Assembly: GCA_018263405.1 (NCBI GenBank) | Contig: JAANXG010000084.1 | Location: 1 to 12,277, forward strand | Length of the DNA: 12,277 nucleotides | From: Gammaproteobacteria bacterium | GTDB lineage: Bacteria; Pseudomonadota; Gammaproteobacteria; Arenicellales; JAANXG01 | Direction of reading: 5' to 3' | In this document: piece by piece, positions 1-7,331 of the stretch | Layout of the letters: each line of letters opens with the position of its first letter | Position numbering within the stretch: the stretch's first letter is position 1 | The notes under the pieces: generated by a model | The model's database searches: none | Seen by the model: the letters and a program-made list of their open reading frames with translations, nothing else | Told to the model about the DNA's origin: nothing | Translations under genes and position numbers: made by a program

Positions 1-113
1 CTCTTCTTGAAAAGGGCTCGCCATTCCCTGCGAAGCGCGCCTTGCATTGGCACTTTGGAGACGCTCTGAACGTGTGTGTATTTATGCCCAAGGGTACTAA
101 GTCCGACAGGCTC
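1..113. other. Non-coding flank downstream of thiC; possible insertion-sequence end
   Basis: This stretch lies beyond the thiC stop codon and I see no convincing gene in it. Read on the minus strand, GGAGCCTGTCGGACTT follows directly after the thiC TAG. It looks to me like the terminal inverted repeat of an insertion sequence, but that is a recollection-level resemblance, and the other end and any transposase would lie outside the window. A short minus-strand frame opens at an ATG near position 48 and runs off the edge, with no ribosome binding site in front of it. A plus-strand frame is open across the region into thiC, but it is the antisense of thiC there and is not supported as a gene. 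Confidence 0.25.
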
Positions 114-2003
114 CTAGACCTCTTGGTAAAGCTGTGCTCCTTCGTTCTTGAATTCACGGCTTTTCTCTTCCATACCCGTTTCGAGGGCCGTTTGCATATC
201 CTCGATACCCTGCTGCCTGGCGTACTCCCGGACATCGTGGGTGATTTTCATCGAACAGAAATTCGGCCCGCACATGGAGCAAAAATGCGCCACTTTGTGC
301 GCCTCCTTCGGCAGGGTTTCATCGTGGAATTCCTGCGCCTTGTTCGGATCCAGGCCGAGGTTGAATTGATCCCGCCACCGGAACTCGAACCGCGCCTTGG
401 ACAAAGCGTTGTCCCGGAGCTGCGCGCCGGGGTGGCCCTTGGCCAGGTCCGCCGCATGTGCCGCGATCTTGTAGGTGATAATACCCTCACGAACGTCCTG
501 CTTGTTCGGTAGGCCCAGATGCTCCTTGGGTGTGACGTAGCACAGCATCGCCGTGCCGTACCAGCCAACGTTGGCGGCGCCAATGCCACTGGTAATGTGG
601 TCGTACCCCGGCGCAATGTCCGTCACCAGGGGGCCAAGGGTGTAAAACGGCGCTTCATAGCAATCCGCCAGTTCCTTGTCGACGTTCTCCTTGACCCGAT
701 GCAACGGGATATGACCCGGGCCTTCGATCATGACCTGGCAGTCGTGCGCCCAGGCGGTTTGGGTCAGCTCCCCCAAGGTGCGGAGTTCCGCGAACTGCGC
801 TTCGTCGTTGGCATCGGCGATAGACCCGGGGCGCAGGCCGTCACCCAACGAGAAGGAAACGTCATAAGCCGACATGATTTCGCAGATCTCGTCGAAACGC
901 GTATACAAAAAGCTTTCGGTGTGATGCGCCAGGCACCACTTGGCCATCACGGATCCACCCCGCGATACGATCCCCGTCAGGCGGTTTGCCGTCAGCGGCA
1001 CATACGCGAGGCGGACGCCCGCGTGGATAGTGAAATAGTCGACGCCCTGCTCGGCCTGCTCGATGAGCGTATCCCGGAACAACTCCCAGCTCAGTTCCTC
1101 GGCCTTGCCGTCCACCTTCTCCAAGGCCTGGTAAATGGGGACAGTACCGATGGGCACGGGTGCATTGCGCAGAATCCACTCTCGCGTTTCATGGATAGCC
1201 TTACCGGTAGACAAGTCCATCAAGGTGTCACCGCCCCAGCGGGTCGACCACACCATTTTTTCCACCTCCTCTTCGATGGACGACGTCAAGGCGGAGTTAC
1301 CGATGTTGGTATTGACCTTCACCCGGAAATTACGCCCGATGATCATCGGCTCCAGTTCCGGGTGATTGATGTTCGCCGGAATGATGGCCCTGCCTCTCGC
1401 CACTTCCGCGCGCACGAATTCCGGTGTTACGGTTTCCGGCAATGCGGCGCCCCAGGAATGTCCCGGGTGGCGCCTGAGTAAAATCCGATAGCGCGGGTCC
1501 TTCCGGAGCTGCTGAAGCTTGCTGTTTTCCCGAATGGCCACGTACTCCATTTCGGGGGTCACGATGCGATTCCGGGCATAATGCATTTGCGTCACATTGA
1601 CGCCCGACTTTGCCCGTCGCGGGGTGCGCAAGTGTTGGAATCGCAGTTGATCCGGCGTTTTATCGATTTGGCGCCGGCGTCCGTACGCCGAGGTGGGCGC
1701 ATCGAGTGCTTCCGTGTCATTGCGCTCCAGAATCCAGGCATCGCGGATCCCCGGCATTCCCCGGGTGAGGTCGATCCCGGCCTCCGGGTCGGTGTACAAA
1801 CCCGAGGTGTCGTAGAGCGGAATCGGCGGATTGTCGTCCTCCCCGACGCTCGACACGGTAGGCATCTGTTTAATTTCCCGCATCGGCACACGGAGATCCC
1901 GCCTCGTTCCTTGAACATAGATCTTGGCCGACGCCGGAAGCGGGCGGGTGAGTTCATCGGGCAAGCTCGATGATTTCAAACGTTCTGCGGGATTCGCACT
2001 CAT
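114..2003 (-). CDS. thiC: Phosphomethylpyrimidine synthase ThiC
   Basis: ThiC is the radical-SAM enzyme that rearranges 5-aminoimidazole ribotide into HMP phosphate, the pyrimidine half of thiamine, in the cytoplasm. The 629-residue length matches the long bacterial form (E. coli ThiC is about 631). The N-terminal ThiC-associated region carries a DLRVPMREI-type motif. The core has IEGPGHIPLH and APGYDHITSGIGAANVGWYG. The C-terminal CSMCGPNFC places the CX2CX4C [4Fe-4S] cysteines at residues 575, 578 and 583. I chose the ATG at 2003 over a TTG two codons upstream; AGG about 8 nt ahead of the ATG is a modest ribosome binding site. The C-terminus ends where the family normally ends, so the gene is not truncated. 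It diverges from the methyltransferase gene at 2285. No canonical TPP riboswitch is visible upstream, which is unusual for thiC. Confidence 0.98.
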   Translation of the reverse strand: MSANPAERLKSSSLPDELTRPLPASAKIYVQGTRRDLRVPMREIKQMPTVSSVGEDDNPPIPLYDTSGLYTDPEAGIDLTRGMPGIRDAWILERNDTEALDAPTSAYGRRRQIDKTPDQLRFQHLRTPRRAKSGVNVTQMHYARNRIVTPEMEYVAIRENSKLQQLRKDPRYRILLRRHPGHSWGAALPETVTPEFVRAEVARGRAIIPANINHPELEPMIIGRNFRVKVNTNIGNSALTSSIEEEVEKMVWSTRWGGDTLMDLSTGKAIHETREWILRNAPVPIGTVPIYQALEKVDGKAEELSWELFRDTLIEQAEQGVDYFTIHAGVRLAYVPLTANRLTGIVSRGGSVMAKWCLAHHTESFLYTRFDEICEIMSAYDVSFSLGDGLRPGSIADANDEAQFAELRTLGELTQTAWAHDCQVMIEGPGHIPLHRVKENVDKELADCYEAPFYTLGPLVTDIAPGYDHITSGIGAANVGWYGTAMLCYVTPKEHLGLPNKQDVREGIITYKIAAHAADLAKGHPGAQLRDNALSKARFEFRWRDQFNLGLDPNKAQEFHDETLPKEAHKVAHFCSMCGPNFCSMKITHDVREYARQQGIEDMQTALETGMEEKSREFKNEGAQLYQEV

Positions 2004-2086
2004 ATTCAACCTGCAACCAATAGCAAAAGTTAAAAGTTCCGGTTAGTTGTGTCCTGCGGGTCGCACACCGCGTCTTCATGCCCGAC

Positions 2087-2115
2087 TTGACGGAGAGACG
2101 CACGATTAGTGAAAT
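2087..2115 (+). promoter_or_regulatory. Candidate sigma-70 promoter for the PCMT-like/TolC unit
   Basis: TTGACG at 2087-2092 matches five of six -35 consensus bases. It is followed after a 17-bp spacer by TGAAAT at 2110-2115, which matches four of six -10 bases. The predicted start near 2122 would leave a leader of about 160 nt that includes the hairpin at 2160-2175. This is a by-eye match only. Confidence 0.3.
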
Positions 2116-2159
2116 GATAGCTTTTTAGCACTTACATGATACAGCATTTTGACCGCGGG

Positions 2160-2175
2160 GTGGTCGGCGGACCAC
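2160..2175. repeat. Perfect inverted repeat (6-bp stem, 4-nt loop)
   Basis: GTGGTC and GACCAC are exact reverse complements separated by GGCG. No T-tract follows on either strand, so this does not look like an intrinsic terminator. It could be an operator or a structured element in the leader of the plus-strand gene. Confidence 0.5.
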
Positions 2176-2284
2176 TGGAGCTTGCGGCTTGCGCTTGTGT
2201 CAACGACCCCTTAGTCTTACCCGACCTTGATTAGGGCCTGTTAACACTTGCCCGAGACACCGACCAACGAGACATCGTTTATCC

Positions 2285-2938
2285 ATGGACACCGACACCG
2301 CAAGATTTAACATGATCGAACAGCAGATCAGACCCTGGGAAGTTCTGGACCCCCGGGTTCTGACCGCGCTGAATGACGTACCTCGGGAGGAATTCGTGCC
2401 GCCGGTGTACCGCAACCTGGCGTTTGCCGATATGCATATTGCACTGGGTCACGGCGAGATCATGATGCAGCCCAAACAGGAAGCCCGGCTGCTGCAAGCA
2501 CTCGCTCTGAAAACCAAAGACCGGGTTCTTGAGATTGGAGCCGGCAGCGGTTACGTAACGGCGCTGCTGGCTCGCCTGGCCGGTCACGTGGACAGTGTTG
2601 ATATTTATCCGGACTTTATCGAGTCGGCCCAGGATAAACTAGCGGCTCACGGCTACACAAATGTGTCATTTCAAGAGGGTGACGCCGCCAAAGGTTGGGA
2701 AAGCGATCATCGATACGATGCGATTTTGCTGACCGGTTCTGTTCCGGAATTACCGCCGCGCTACAAGAAACTGCTTGCCGACGGCGGACGGCTCGCGGCA
2801 ATCGTGGGTAACGAACCCGTTATGGAAGCCGTATTAGTGGAGCACCTTGGCAACGATCAGTGCCGGATAACTTCTCTGTTCGACACGGGCTTGCCGCCCC
2901 TGGTGCATGCCGAAACGACGCCGTCATTCGAGTTTTGA
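2285..2938 (+). CDS. PCMT-family (protein-L-isoaspartate O-methyltransferase-like) methyltransferase
   Basis: This is a 217-residue SAM-dependent methyltransferase of the PCMT family, whose classic members repair L-isoaspartyl residues in aged cytoplasmic proteins. The N-terminus RFNMIEQQIRPW (residues 7-18) is typical of the group found beside tolC genes. PREEFVPPVYRNLAF (33-47) and the SAM-binding motif I VLEIGAGSGY (81-90) follow, then a DAILLTG motif near residue 145. The usual GQTIS-P signature before motif I is replaced by GEIMMQP (57-63), so the conserved Ser/Thr positions are missing and the substrate may differ from isoaspartate. The ATG at 2285 fits the family N-terminus, although the ribosome binding site is weak. 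The TolC gene starts 73 bp downstream on the same strand with no terminator visible between them, so the two are probably co-transcribed. I give no symbol because orthology to E. coli pcm is doubtful. Confidence 0.88.
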   Translation: MDTDTARFNMIEQQIRPWEVLDPRVLTALNDVPREEFVPPVYRNLAFADMHIALGHGEIMMQPKQEARLLQALALKTKDRVLEIGAGSGYVTALLARLAGHVDSVDIYPDFIESAQDKLAAHGYTNVSFQEGDAAKGWESDHRYDAILLTGSVPELPPRYKKLLADGGRLAAIVGNEPVMEAVLVEHLGNDQCRITSLFDTGLPPLVHAETTPSFEF

Positions 2939-3011
2939 CGCCGCGGTTACACTTGGTACTCGCTCTCGGTTTCCCGGATATTATATTTTCAGTGGTCGAA
3001 ACGCACAAACA

Positions 3012-4340
3012 ATGACCAAAACGATTCTACGAGTCGCTTTCGCGGCGGCGTTGGCGCTAATCGCTACCCGGTCTTTCGCCGAAGATCTTATAGATATATA
3101 CAATGCCGCGGTTCAAAACGACCCGATATTTCACTCCGAAGAGTTCACGCTGAGAGCCGAACAGCAAGGACCCGCCTCGGCAAGGGCGGATCTATTGCCA
3201 ACAGTCGCACTGTTTGCAACCCATGGGCGCAAGCGCGACAAACGATCCGCTAACGTGCAATTTGTAACGGAAGGGGGCGCCACGTTTGACTCCAGCGAAT
3301 ACGGCGTCAGCGTGACCCAGACGATATTCGATCGTGACAAGTTTCTGACTTATGAACAATCCAAGCTCGAGGCGCAAGTCGCGGAGGCCGAGTTCGGGCA
3401 AGCACAACACGATCTCATCACTCGAGTGGTCAACCGCTACTTTGGCATTCTCGCCGCCCAGGACAATCTGGACCTGGCGCTCGCCGAACGGCGAGCCATT
3501 TTCCGGCAGTTGGAATTGGCCCGTAGCCGCCTGGAAGTGGGGCTCGGCACGAGCACCGATTTGCACGATGCCAAAGCGCGCTTCGAGCTGGCCCAGGCCG
3601 AGGAGATCCGGGCACAGCAAACGCTCGAGGATGCCCATCAGGCGTTATGGGAGCTGATCGGCCGCCGCGCCGAGCGGTTGGACGAACTCCGGGAGGACAG
3701 TCCGCTCACGCCTCCGGATCCCCAGGATCAGTCGGTCTGGGTCGAGCGCTCCGCAATGAACAACCTGGCGTTGATATCCGCGGGCCTGAACGAAGAAATA
3801 CAACGCCGAACCCTGTCCCGCCAGAAAGCGCGGCGCATGCCCACCCTGAATCTGGAACTCAGCCACAATGTCGCGAACCAACAGGGTAGCATCTCCGGGG
3901 GCGAACTGACCCAGTATTCTACTGAAGCCCGCCTGCAACTCGAGATCCCGATTTTCCAGGGCGGCGGCATCTCAGCCGACAGCCGGGCCGCCTCGTTTCG
4001 ATTCCAGGCCGCGGAGCAGCAGACGGAATCCGCCCTCCGCGCCGCCACGCGCAACGCCCGTTCGGGATACCTCGATGTCATCACTTCCGTGCGCGAAGCC
4101 TTTGCCCTGGACCAGGCGGTGGTGGCAAGCAAGAAAGCGCTGGAGAGCCGGCGGGAGAGCTTCGAAGCCGGATTGAATACCAATCTGGATGTGCTGGACG
4201 CCCAGAAGGACTTGTTTCAGGCCAAAAGGGATTATCTGGAGGCGCGCTACCGGTACATTACCAATAAGCTCGAGCTTTACAGCGTCGCCGGCGAGCTGGA
4301 CGTCGATGACCTTGAAACCGTCAACACGTGGCTGAAATGA
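3012..4340 (+). CDS. tolC: TolC-family outer-membrane channel protein
   Basis: This protein is the outer-membrane/periplasmic exit duct for type I secretion or RND/MFS efflux systems, acting as a trimer. The frame is open from 2907, but the ATG at 3012 begins a clean Sec signal peptide (residues 1-23, cleavage after SFA, with mature protein from EDLIDIY), so I chose it although no strong ribosome binding site precedes it. The 442 residues include two outer-membrane efflux repeats. LEVGLGTSTDLHDAKARFEL (residues 174-193) is echoed by FEAGLNTNLDVLDAQKDLFQ (384-403), the hallmark internal duplication. EIPIFQGG (311-318) and the Q/A-rich helices around 118-214 and 325-420 fit the alpha-helical barrel. 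No inner-membrane pump or adaptor gene is present nearby, so the transport partner is unknown. The tolC symbol denotes family, not proven orthology. waaA converges on it from the other side. Confidence 0.93.
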   Translation: MTKTILRVAFAAALALIATRSFAEDLIDIYNAAVQNDPIFHSEEFTLRAEQQGPASARADLLPTVALFATHGRKRDKRSANVQFVTEGGATFDSSEYGVSVTQTIFDRDKFLTYEQSKLEAQVAEAEFGQAQHDLITRVVNRYFGILAAQDNLDLALAERRAIFRQLELARSRLEVGLGTSTDLHDAKARFELAQAEEIRAQQTLEDAHQALWELIGRRAERLDELREDSPLTPPDPQDQSVWVERSAMNNLALISAGLNEEIQRRTLSRQKARRMPTLNLELSHNVANQQGSISGGELTQYSTEARLQLEIPIFQGGGISADSRAASFRFQAAEQQTESALRAATRNARSGYLDVITSVREAFALDQAVVASKKALESRRESFEAGLNTNLDVLDAQKDLFQAKRDYLEARYRYITNKLELYSVAGELDVDDLETVNTWLK

Positions 4341-4386
4341 ACCGCTCGGGTCTGGGCGGCGCCGATTAAATCGAGGCCATATTTTA

Positions 4387-4420
4387 CGCCGCCTTTGAAA
4401 ACGGCGACATCGGTACGATG
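4387..4420. terminator. Possible weak bidirectional terminator between convergent tolC and waaA
   Basis: The 104-bp convergent gap (4341-4444) holds two small hairpins. CGCCG (4387-4391) pairs with CGGCG (4402-4406) around an AT-rich loop, with ATTTTA on its left. CATCG (4408-4412) pairs with CGATG (4416-4420). The stems are only 5 bp and the T-tracts short, so termination here is a guess from context. ACGGCGACA also repeats directly at 4401 and 4421. Confidence 0.28.
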
Positions 4421-4444
4421 ACGGCGACAAGCCGGACCAAAACG

Positions 4445-5716
4445 TTACCCCGCATTGACGTTGCGGTCGATTCCCACCTCCTGCAAAACTTCGAGGGTTT
4501 CGTTCAGTGCCCCGCGGTTTTCCTGAACCATTTCCCGTCCGCGTTCACCGGTGGTGAATCGCAGTTTGGCGTCACGCAGATAACGATCGACGGCTTGAAC
4601 CACATCCGGCGCATCCATCACCTGGCTACCCGCGCCGTGCTCAACCACCATCTCGCTGATCTGAAGGAAATTGCGCATATAAGGGCCGAACAAAACGGGT
4701 AACCCCAGAGCACAGGGTTCCAATAAATTCTGTCCGCCCGCCCGCACCAGGCTGCCCCCCACGAAGGCGATATCCGAGGCCGCGTACATCAGGCCGAGTT
4801 CACCCATGGTATCGCCCAGATATATCTGGACATCGGCGCCGATATGCCCCCTGCCCGCACTGCGGCGGACAAAACGCAAGTGGCGCCGCCGGCAGAGCTT
4901 CGCGACCGCGGGGAATCGTTCCGGGTGGCGGGGTACGATCACGAGCAGCAGGTTCGGGTGGGATTCGAGCAGCTTCTGGAATGCATCGAGAATCAGTTCG
5001 TCCTCGCATTCCCTCGTACTGCCGGCAATCCACACGGGGCGGTTCCGGCCCCAATCCCGGCGGAGCACTCGGGCTACCTCGGTGAGACTCGCCGGCAGTT
5101 CCACTTCGAACTTGATGCTGCCGGTAACACGGACAGCATTGGGATCGGCACCCAACTCCAACAATCGCCCGGCATCCGACCGGCTCTGCACGCCGAACGC
5201 GTCCACTTGCCCGAGCACGGAGGCCATGAATTCTTTTGCCCTGGCATATCGTTTGTAGGATCGCCGAGACAATCTCAAATTCACAATGGCCACCTTGACC
5301 CCCCGATCGTGGCAAGCGCGGATGATATTCGGCCAGATCTCGGTCTCGAGTATCACCAGGCTGCGCGGTTGGGCCCGGTTTAGAAACCGTTTGACCGCGC
5401 CGGGATAATCGTACGGGGCATAGCAATGCTTGACGCCCCGCGGGAACAGGCGCTTTAACTGGTCCGACCCGGTTGGTGTCGTGGTAGTGACCAAAATGTC
5501 CGCGGGCAGCAGGGATTCGATCAGCGGCGCGGCGGCCTGCACTTCGCCGACCGACACAGCATGAAACCACACGCCGCCCGGTTCCACCGCGACCCGGCCG
5601 AAGCGCTCGCCCCACCTCGACCAGTACGCTTTGTTTTTAAATCCTCGCAGGGCAAGACGCACCAGTATGAGGGGCAGGCTCAGGTAAAGCAGGCCCGTGT
5701 ACACGTAGCGAAACAA
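4445..5716 (-). CDS. waaA: 3-deoxy-D-manno-octulosonic acid (Kdo) transferase WaaA/KdtA
   Basis: WaaA transfers Kdo from CMP-Kdo to lipid IVA at the cytoplasmic face of the inner membrane, the first committed step of the LPS core. The 423-residue product matches the E. coli length of 425. A hydrophobic N-terminal anchor spans about residues 5-21. The N-terminal GT-B domain includes RWGERFG and WFHAVSVGEVQAA, with E58 aligning with the catalytic Glu60 of E. coli. ILETEIWPNII (122-132), VPRHPERF (261-268), FVGGSLVRAGGQNLLEP (318-334) and a GP-MRNF segment mark the C-terminal domain. Two TTG codons are possible starts. I prefer 5716, which gives the family N-terminus and lies 14 bp after hemF; the TTG at 5749 would overlap the hemF end. 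An ATG start is not available near the N-terminus. Probably translationally coupled to hemF. Confidence 0.96.
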   Translation of the reverse strand: MFRYVYTGLLYLSLPLILVRLALRGFKNKAYWSRWGERFGRVAVEPGGVWFHAVSVGEVQAAAPLIESLLPADILVTTTTPTGSDQLKRLFPRGVKHCYAPYDYPGAVKRFLNRAQPRSLVILETEIWPNIIRACHDRGVKVAIVNLRLSRRSYKRYARAKEFMASVLGQVDAFGVQSRSDAGRLLELGADPNAVRVTGSIKFEVELPASLTEVARVLRRDWGRNRPVWIAGSTRECEDELILDAFQKLLESHPNLLLVIVPRHPERFPAVAKLCRRRHLRFVRRSAGRGHIGADVQIYLGDTMGELGLMYAASDIAFVGGSLVRAGGQNLLEPCALGLPVLFGPYMRNFLQISEMVVEHGAGSQVMDAPDVVQAVDRYLRDAKLRFTTGERGREMVQENRGALNETLEVLQEVGIDRNVNAG

Positions 5717-5730
5717 AGTCGCCGATCCGA

Positions 5731-6651
5731 TTACACAGCGCCCAGCCAATCCCGGGCGGTGAGGTAATTATCCAAGAGATCCGCTTCCGGTGAGCCCGGC
5801 TCGGGGGCATAGTTATAGCGCCAGGCGGCGAGCGGCGGCATGGACATCAGTATGGATTCCACCCGCCCTCCGGACTGCAGTCCAAACAGTGTGCCCCGGT
5901 CATAGACGAGGTTGAACTCCACATAACGGCCGCGTCGGTATAACTGCCACCGTCGCTCGCGATCCGTGTATCCCGTATCCCGGCGCCGTTCCACAATCGG
6001 CAAGTAAGCGGGAAGATAATGGTCGCCCACCGAGCGCATGAATGCGAAGCATCGATCGAAATCCCATTCGTTCAAATCGTCGAAAAACAAGCCGCCTACT
6101 CCCCGGGCTTCCTGCCGGTGTTTGATGAAGAAATACTCGTCGCACCATTGCTTGAACCGGGGATACACCTCCGCACCAAAGTCCTCGCAGGCCTGCCTGG
6201 CCGTGCGATGCCAGTGGATCACGTCATCGTGGAAGGCATAGTAAGGCGTCAAATCGAAGCCGCCGCCGAACCACCACACCGGCGTCCCGGTGCTCAGGCC
6301 CGTCACGATAAAACGTACATTCATATGGGAGCTTGGGACGCAAGGGTTCAACGGATGGATCACCAGGGACACGCCAGTGGCGTGGTAATCCCTGCCGGCC
6401 AGTGCCGGCCGGCGCGTGCTCGCCGCCTCGGGCAGCGATTGTCCACTGACACGGGAAAAATTCACGCCCGCCTGTTCGAATAGCCCGGAAGCCCCCCCCA
6501 GTACACGAGACTGCCCGCCGCCGCCTTGCGCATACTCCCAGCGGTCCTCGCTGAACGTATTGATTCCATCCGCGCGTTCGAGGGTATTGCAGATCCTGTC
6601 CTGCAATGTCTGCAGGTAATCGATTACGGCTTGGAGTCGATCGTTATTCAC
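5731..6651 (-). CDS. hemF: Oxygen-dependent coproporphyrinogen III oxidase HemF
   Basis: HemF uses O2 to decarboxylate two propionates of coproporphyrinogen III to vinyl groups, giving protoporphyrinogen IX for haem in the cytoplasm. Its presence implies an organism able to make haem aerobically. The 306 residues align along the whole E. coli protein (299). Histidines H99 (SLVIHP), H109 (PSSH), H148 (HWH) and H178 (FIKHR) correspond to the conserved E. coli set H96, H106, H145 and H175. WWFGGGFDLTPYY (126-138), GVGGLFFDDLN (184-194) and the C-terminal ARDWLG are intact. The start is GTG at 6651, with only a weak ribosome binding site. tsaC ends 52 bp upstream and waaA follows closely, so it is likely part of a minus-strand operon. 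Confidence 0.97.
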   Translation of the reverse strand: MNNDRLQAVIDYLQTLQDRICNTLERADGINTFSEDRWEYAQGGGGQSRVLGGASGLFEQAGVNFSRVSGQSLPEAASTRRPALAGRDYHATGVSLVIHPLNPCVPSSHMNVRFIVTGLSTGTPVWWFGGGFDLTPYYAFHDDVIHWHRTARQACEDFGAEVYPRFKQWCDEYFFIKHRQEARGVGGLFFDDLNEWDFDRCFAFMRSVGDHYLPAYLPIVERRRDTGYTDRERRWQLYRRGRYVEFNLVYDRGTLFGLQSGGRVESILMSMPPLAAWRYNYAPEPGSPEADLLDNYLTARDWLGAV

Positions 6652-6703
6652 AGGATCGTTTCACGCAAAGAGCTCGCATTGTTGCATCGCCACACGGGAA
6701 GTC

Positions 6704-7282
6704 TCACACCCCGCGAACCCGCTCACCGGTACGCGCATCGCCAATGGGAGTCGGACCATTCGAGTCCCCCAAGGGGCCGGACAAAATAAAATCGAGGCCG
6801 TGCGAAAACATTCGCCGCACCTGCATCGCGTCGAGCGCGGGCGGCTCGCCGTGGAGATTGGCACTGGTCGACACCAAGGCGGCATTGAAGCGCCGGCACA
6901 GGGCGGCGGCCGGGGGGTGCGCGGTGAGGCGCACCGCGATCGTGTCGTGTTCGCCGCGCACCCACGGCGACACGCCCGCCCCGGCCGGTAACAGCCAGGT
7001 ATGCGGACCCGGCCAGGTCTCGCGGGCGCGTGCGACGGCGGCTTCATCCGACGCATCCACCCAGGGCGCGAGGTGCCGCCAATGCGCCCCGATCAGAATC
7101 AGTCCCGAGCGCCGGCTCCTCTTTTTCAACCGCAAAATCCGCTCCACGGCCCGGGTATTCCGCGGGTCGCATCCCAGCCCGTAGCAGCCCTCGGTGGGAT
7201 ACGCAACCACACCCCCGCCGCGCAATGCGCGCAACGCTTGCTGCAATGGGTCTCGGGCCCGGTTTCCAACGCGTTGAGACAT
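6704..7282 (-). CDS. tsaC: L-threonylcarbamoyladenylate synthase, TsaC/YrdC family
   Basis: TsaC makes threonylcarbamoyl-AMP from threonine, bicarbonate and ATP. The TsaBDE machinery then uses it for the universal t6A37 modification of ANN-decoding tRNAs. The 192-residue product is the short YrdC-only form (E. coli TsaC is 190), without the extra Sua5 domain. Motifs are VVAYPTEGCYGLGCDP (25-40), a basic KKRSRRSG loop with LILI (53-64), WPGPHTWLLPA (90-100), IAVRL and VSTSAN (137-142). The C-terminal strand has TPIGD where SEIRD is common, so the usual Arg is Gly. I chose the ATG at 7282 because GGGAAG lies just upstream; a GTG at 7294 is the alternative. Base composition is strikingly GC-rich, at or above 70% by hand count on several 60-base lines, against about 57% in distant neighbours. 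hemF follows 52 bp downstream. Confidence 0.94.
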   Translation of the reverse strand: MSQRVGNRARDPLQQALRALRGGGVVAYPTEGCYGLGCDPRNTRAVERILRLKKRSRRSGLILIGAHWRHLAPWVDASDEAAVARARETWPGPHTWLLPAGAGVSPWVRGEHDTIAVRLTAHPPAAALCRRFNAALVSTSANLHGEPPALDAMQVRRMFSHGLDFILSGPLGDSNGPTPIGDARTGERVRGV

Positions 7283-7331
7283 CGATCTTCCCACTTGCCA
7301 GGCGGTGCTATCCCGACCGTCCGCCGGTACA

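Larger units (their letters stand above)
2004..2284. promoter_or_regulatory. Divergent intergenic region between thiC and the PCMT-like gene
   Basis: This 281-bp gap has no supported gene and must hold the promoters of both divergent units. Searching by eye in the minus-strand sense, I find neither the CTGAGA nor the ACCTGATC elements of a TPP riboswitch. An AT-rich stretch lies at about 2105-2150, a perfect hairpin at 2160-2175, and a CTTGCG-rich stretch with short direct repeats at about 2178-2198. No thiC promoter is convincing; a TATCAT hexamer occurs twice on the minus strand within the AT-rich stretch, but without a good -35. Confidence 0.5.

Noticed and set aside
519..1481. A 320-codon plus-strand open frame antisense to thiC
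   Set aside because: It lies wholly within thiC on the opposite strand, has no recognisable domain, and is rich in R, H, G and V as expected for a shadow of a GC-rich gene.
2907..3011. N-terminal extension of the TolC-family frame
   Set aside because: The extra 35 residues overlap the methyltransferase gene and would bury the signal peptide that starts at 3012.
7283..7331. Possible hairpin (GGCGG…CCGCC) between purE and tsaC
   Set aside because: It has a 5-bp stem, a 15-nt loop and no T-tract, in GC-rich DNA; too weak to call a terminator.
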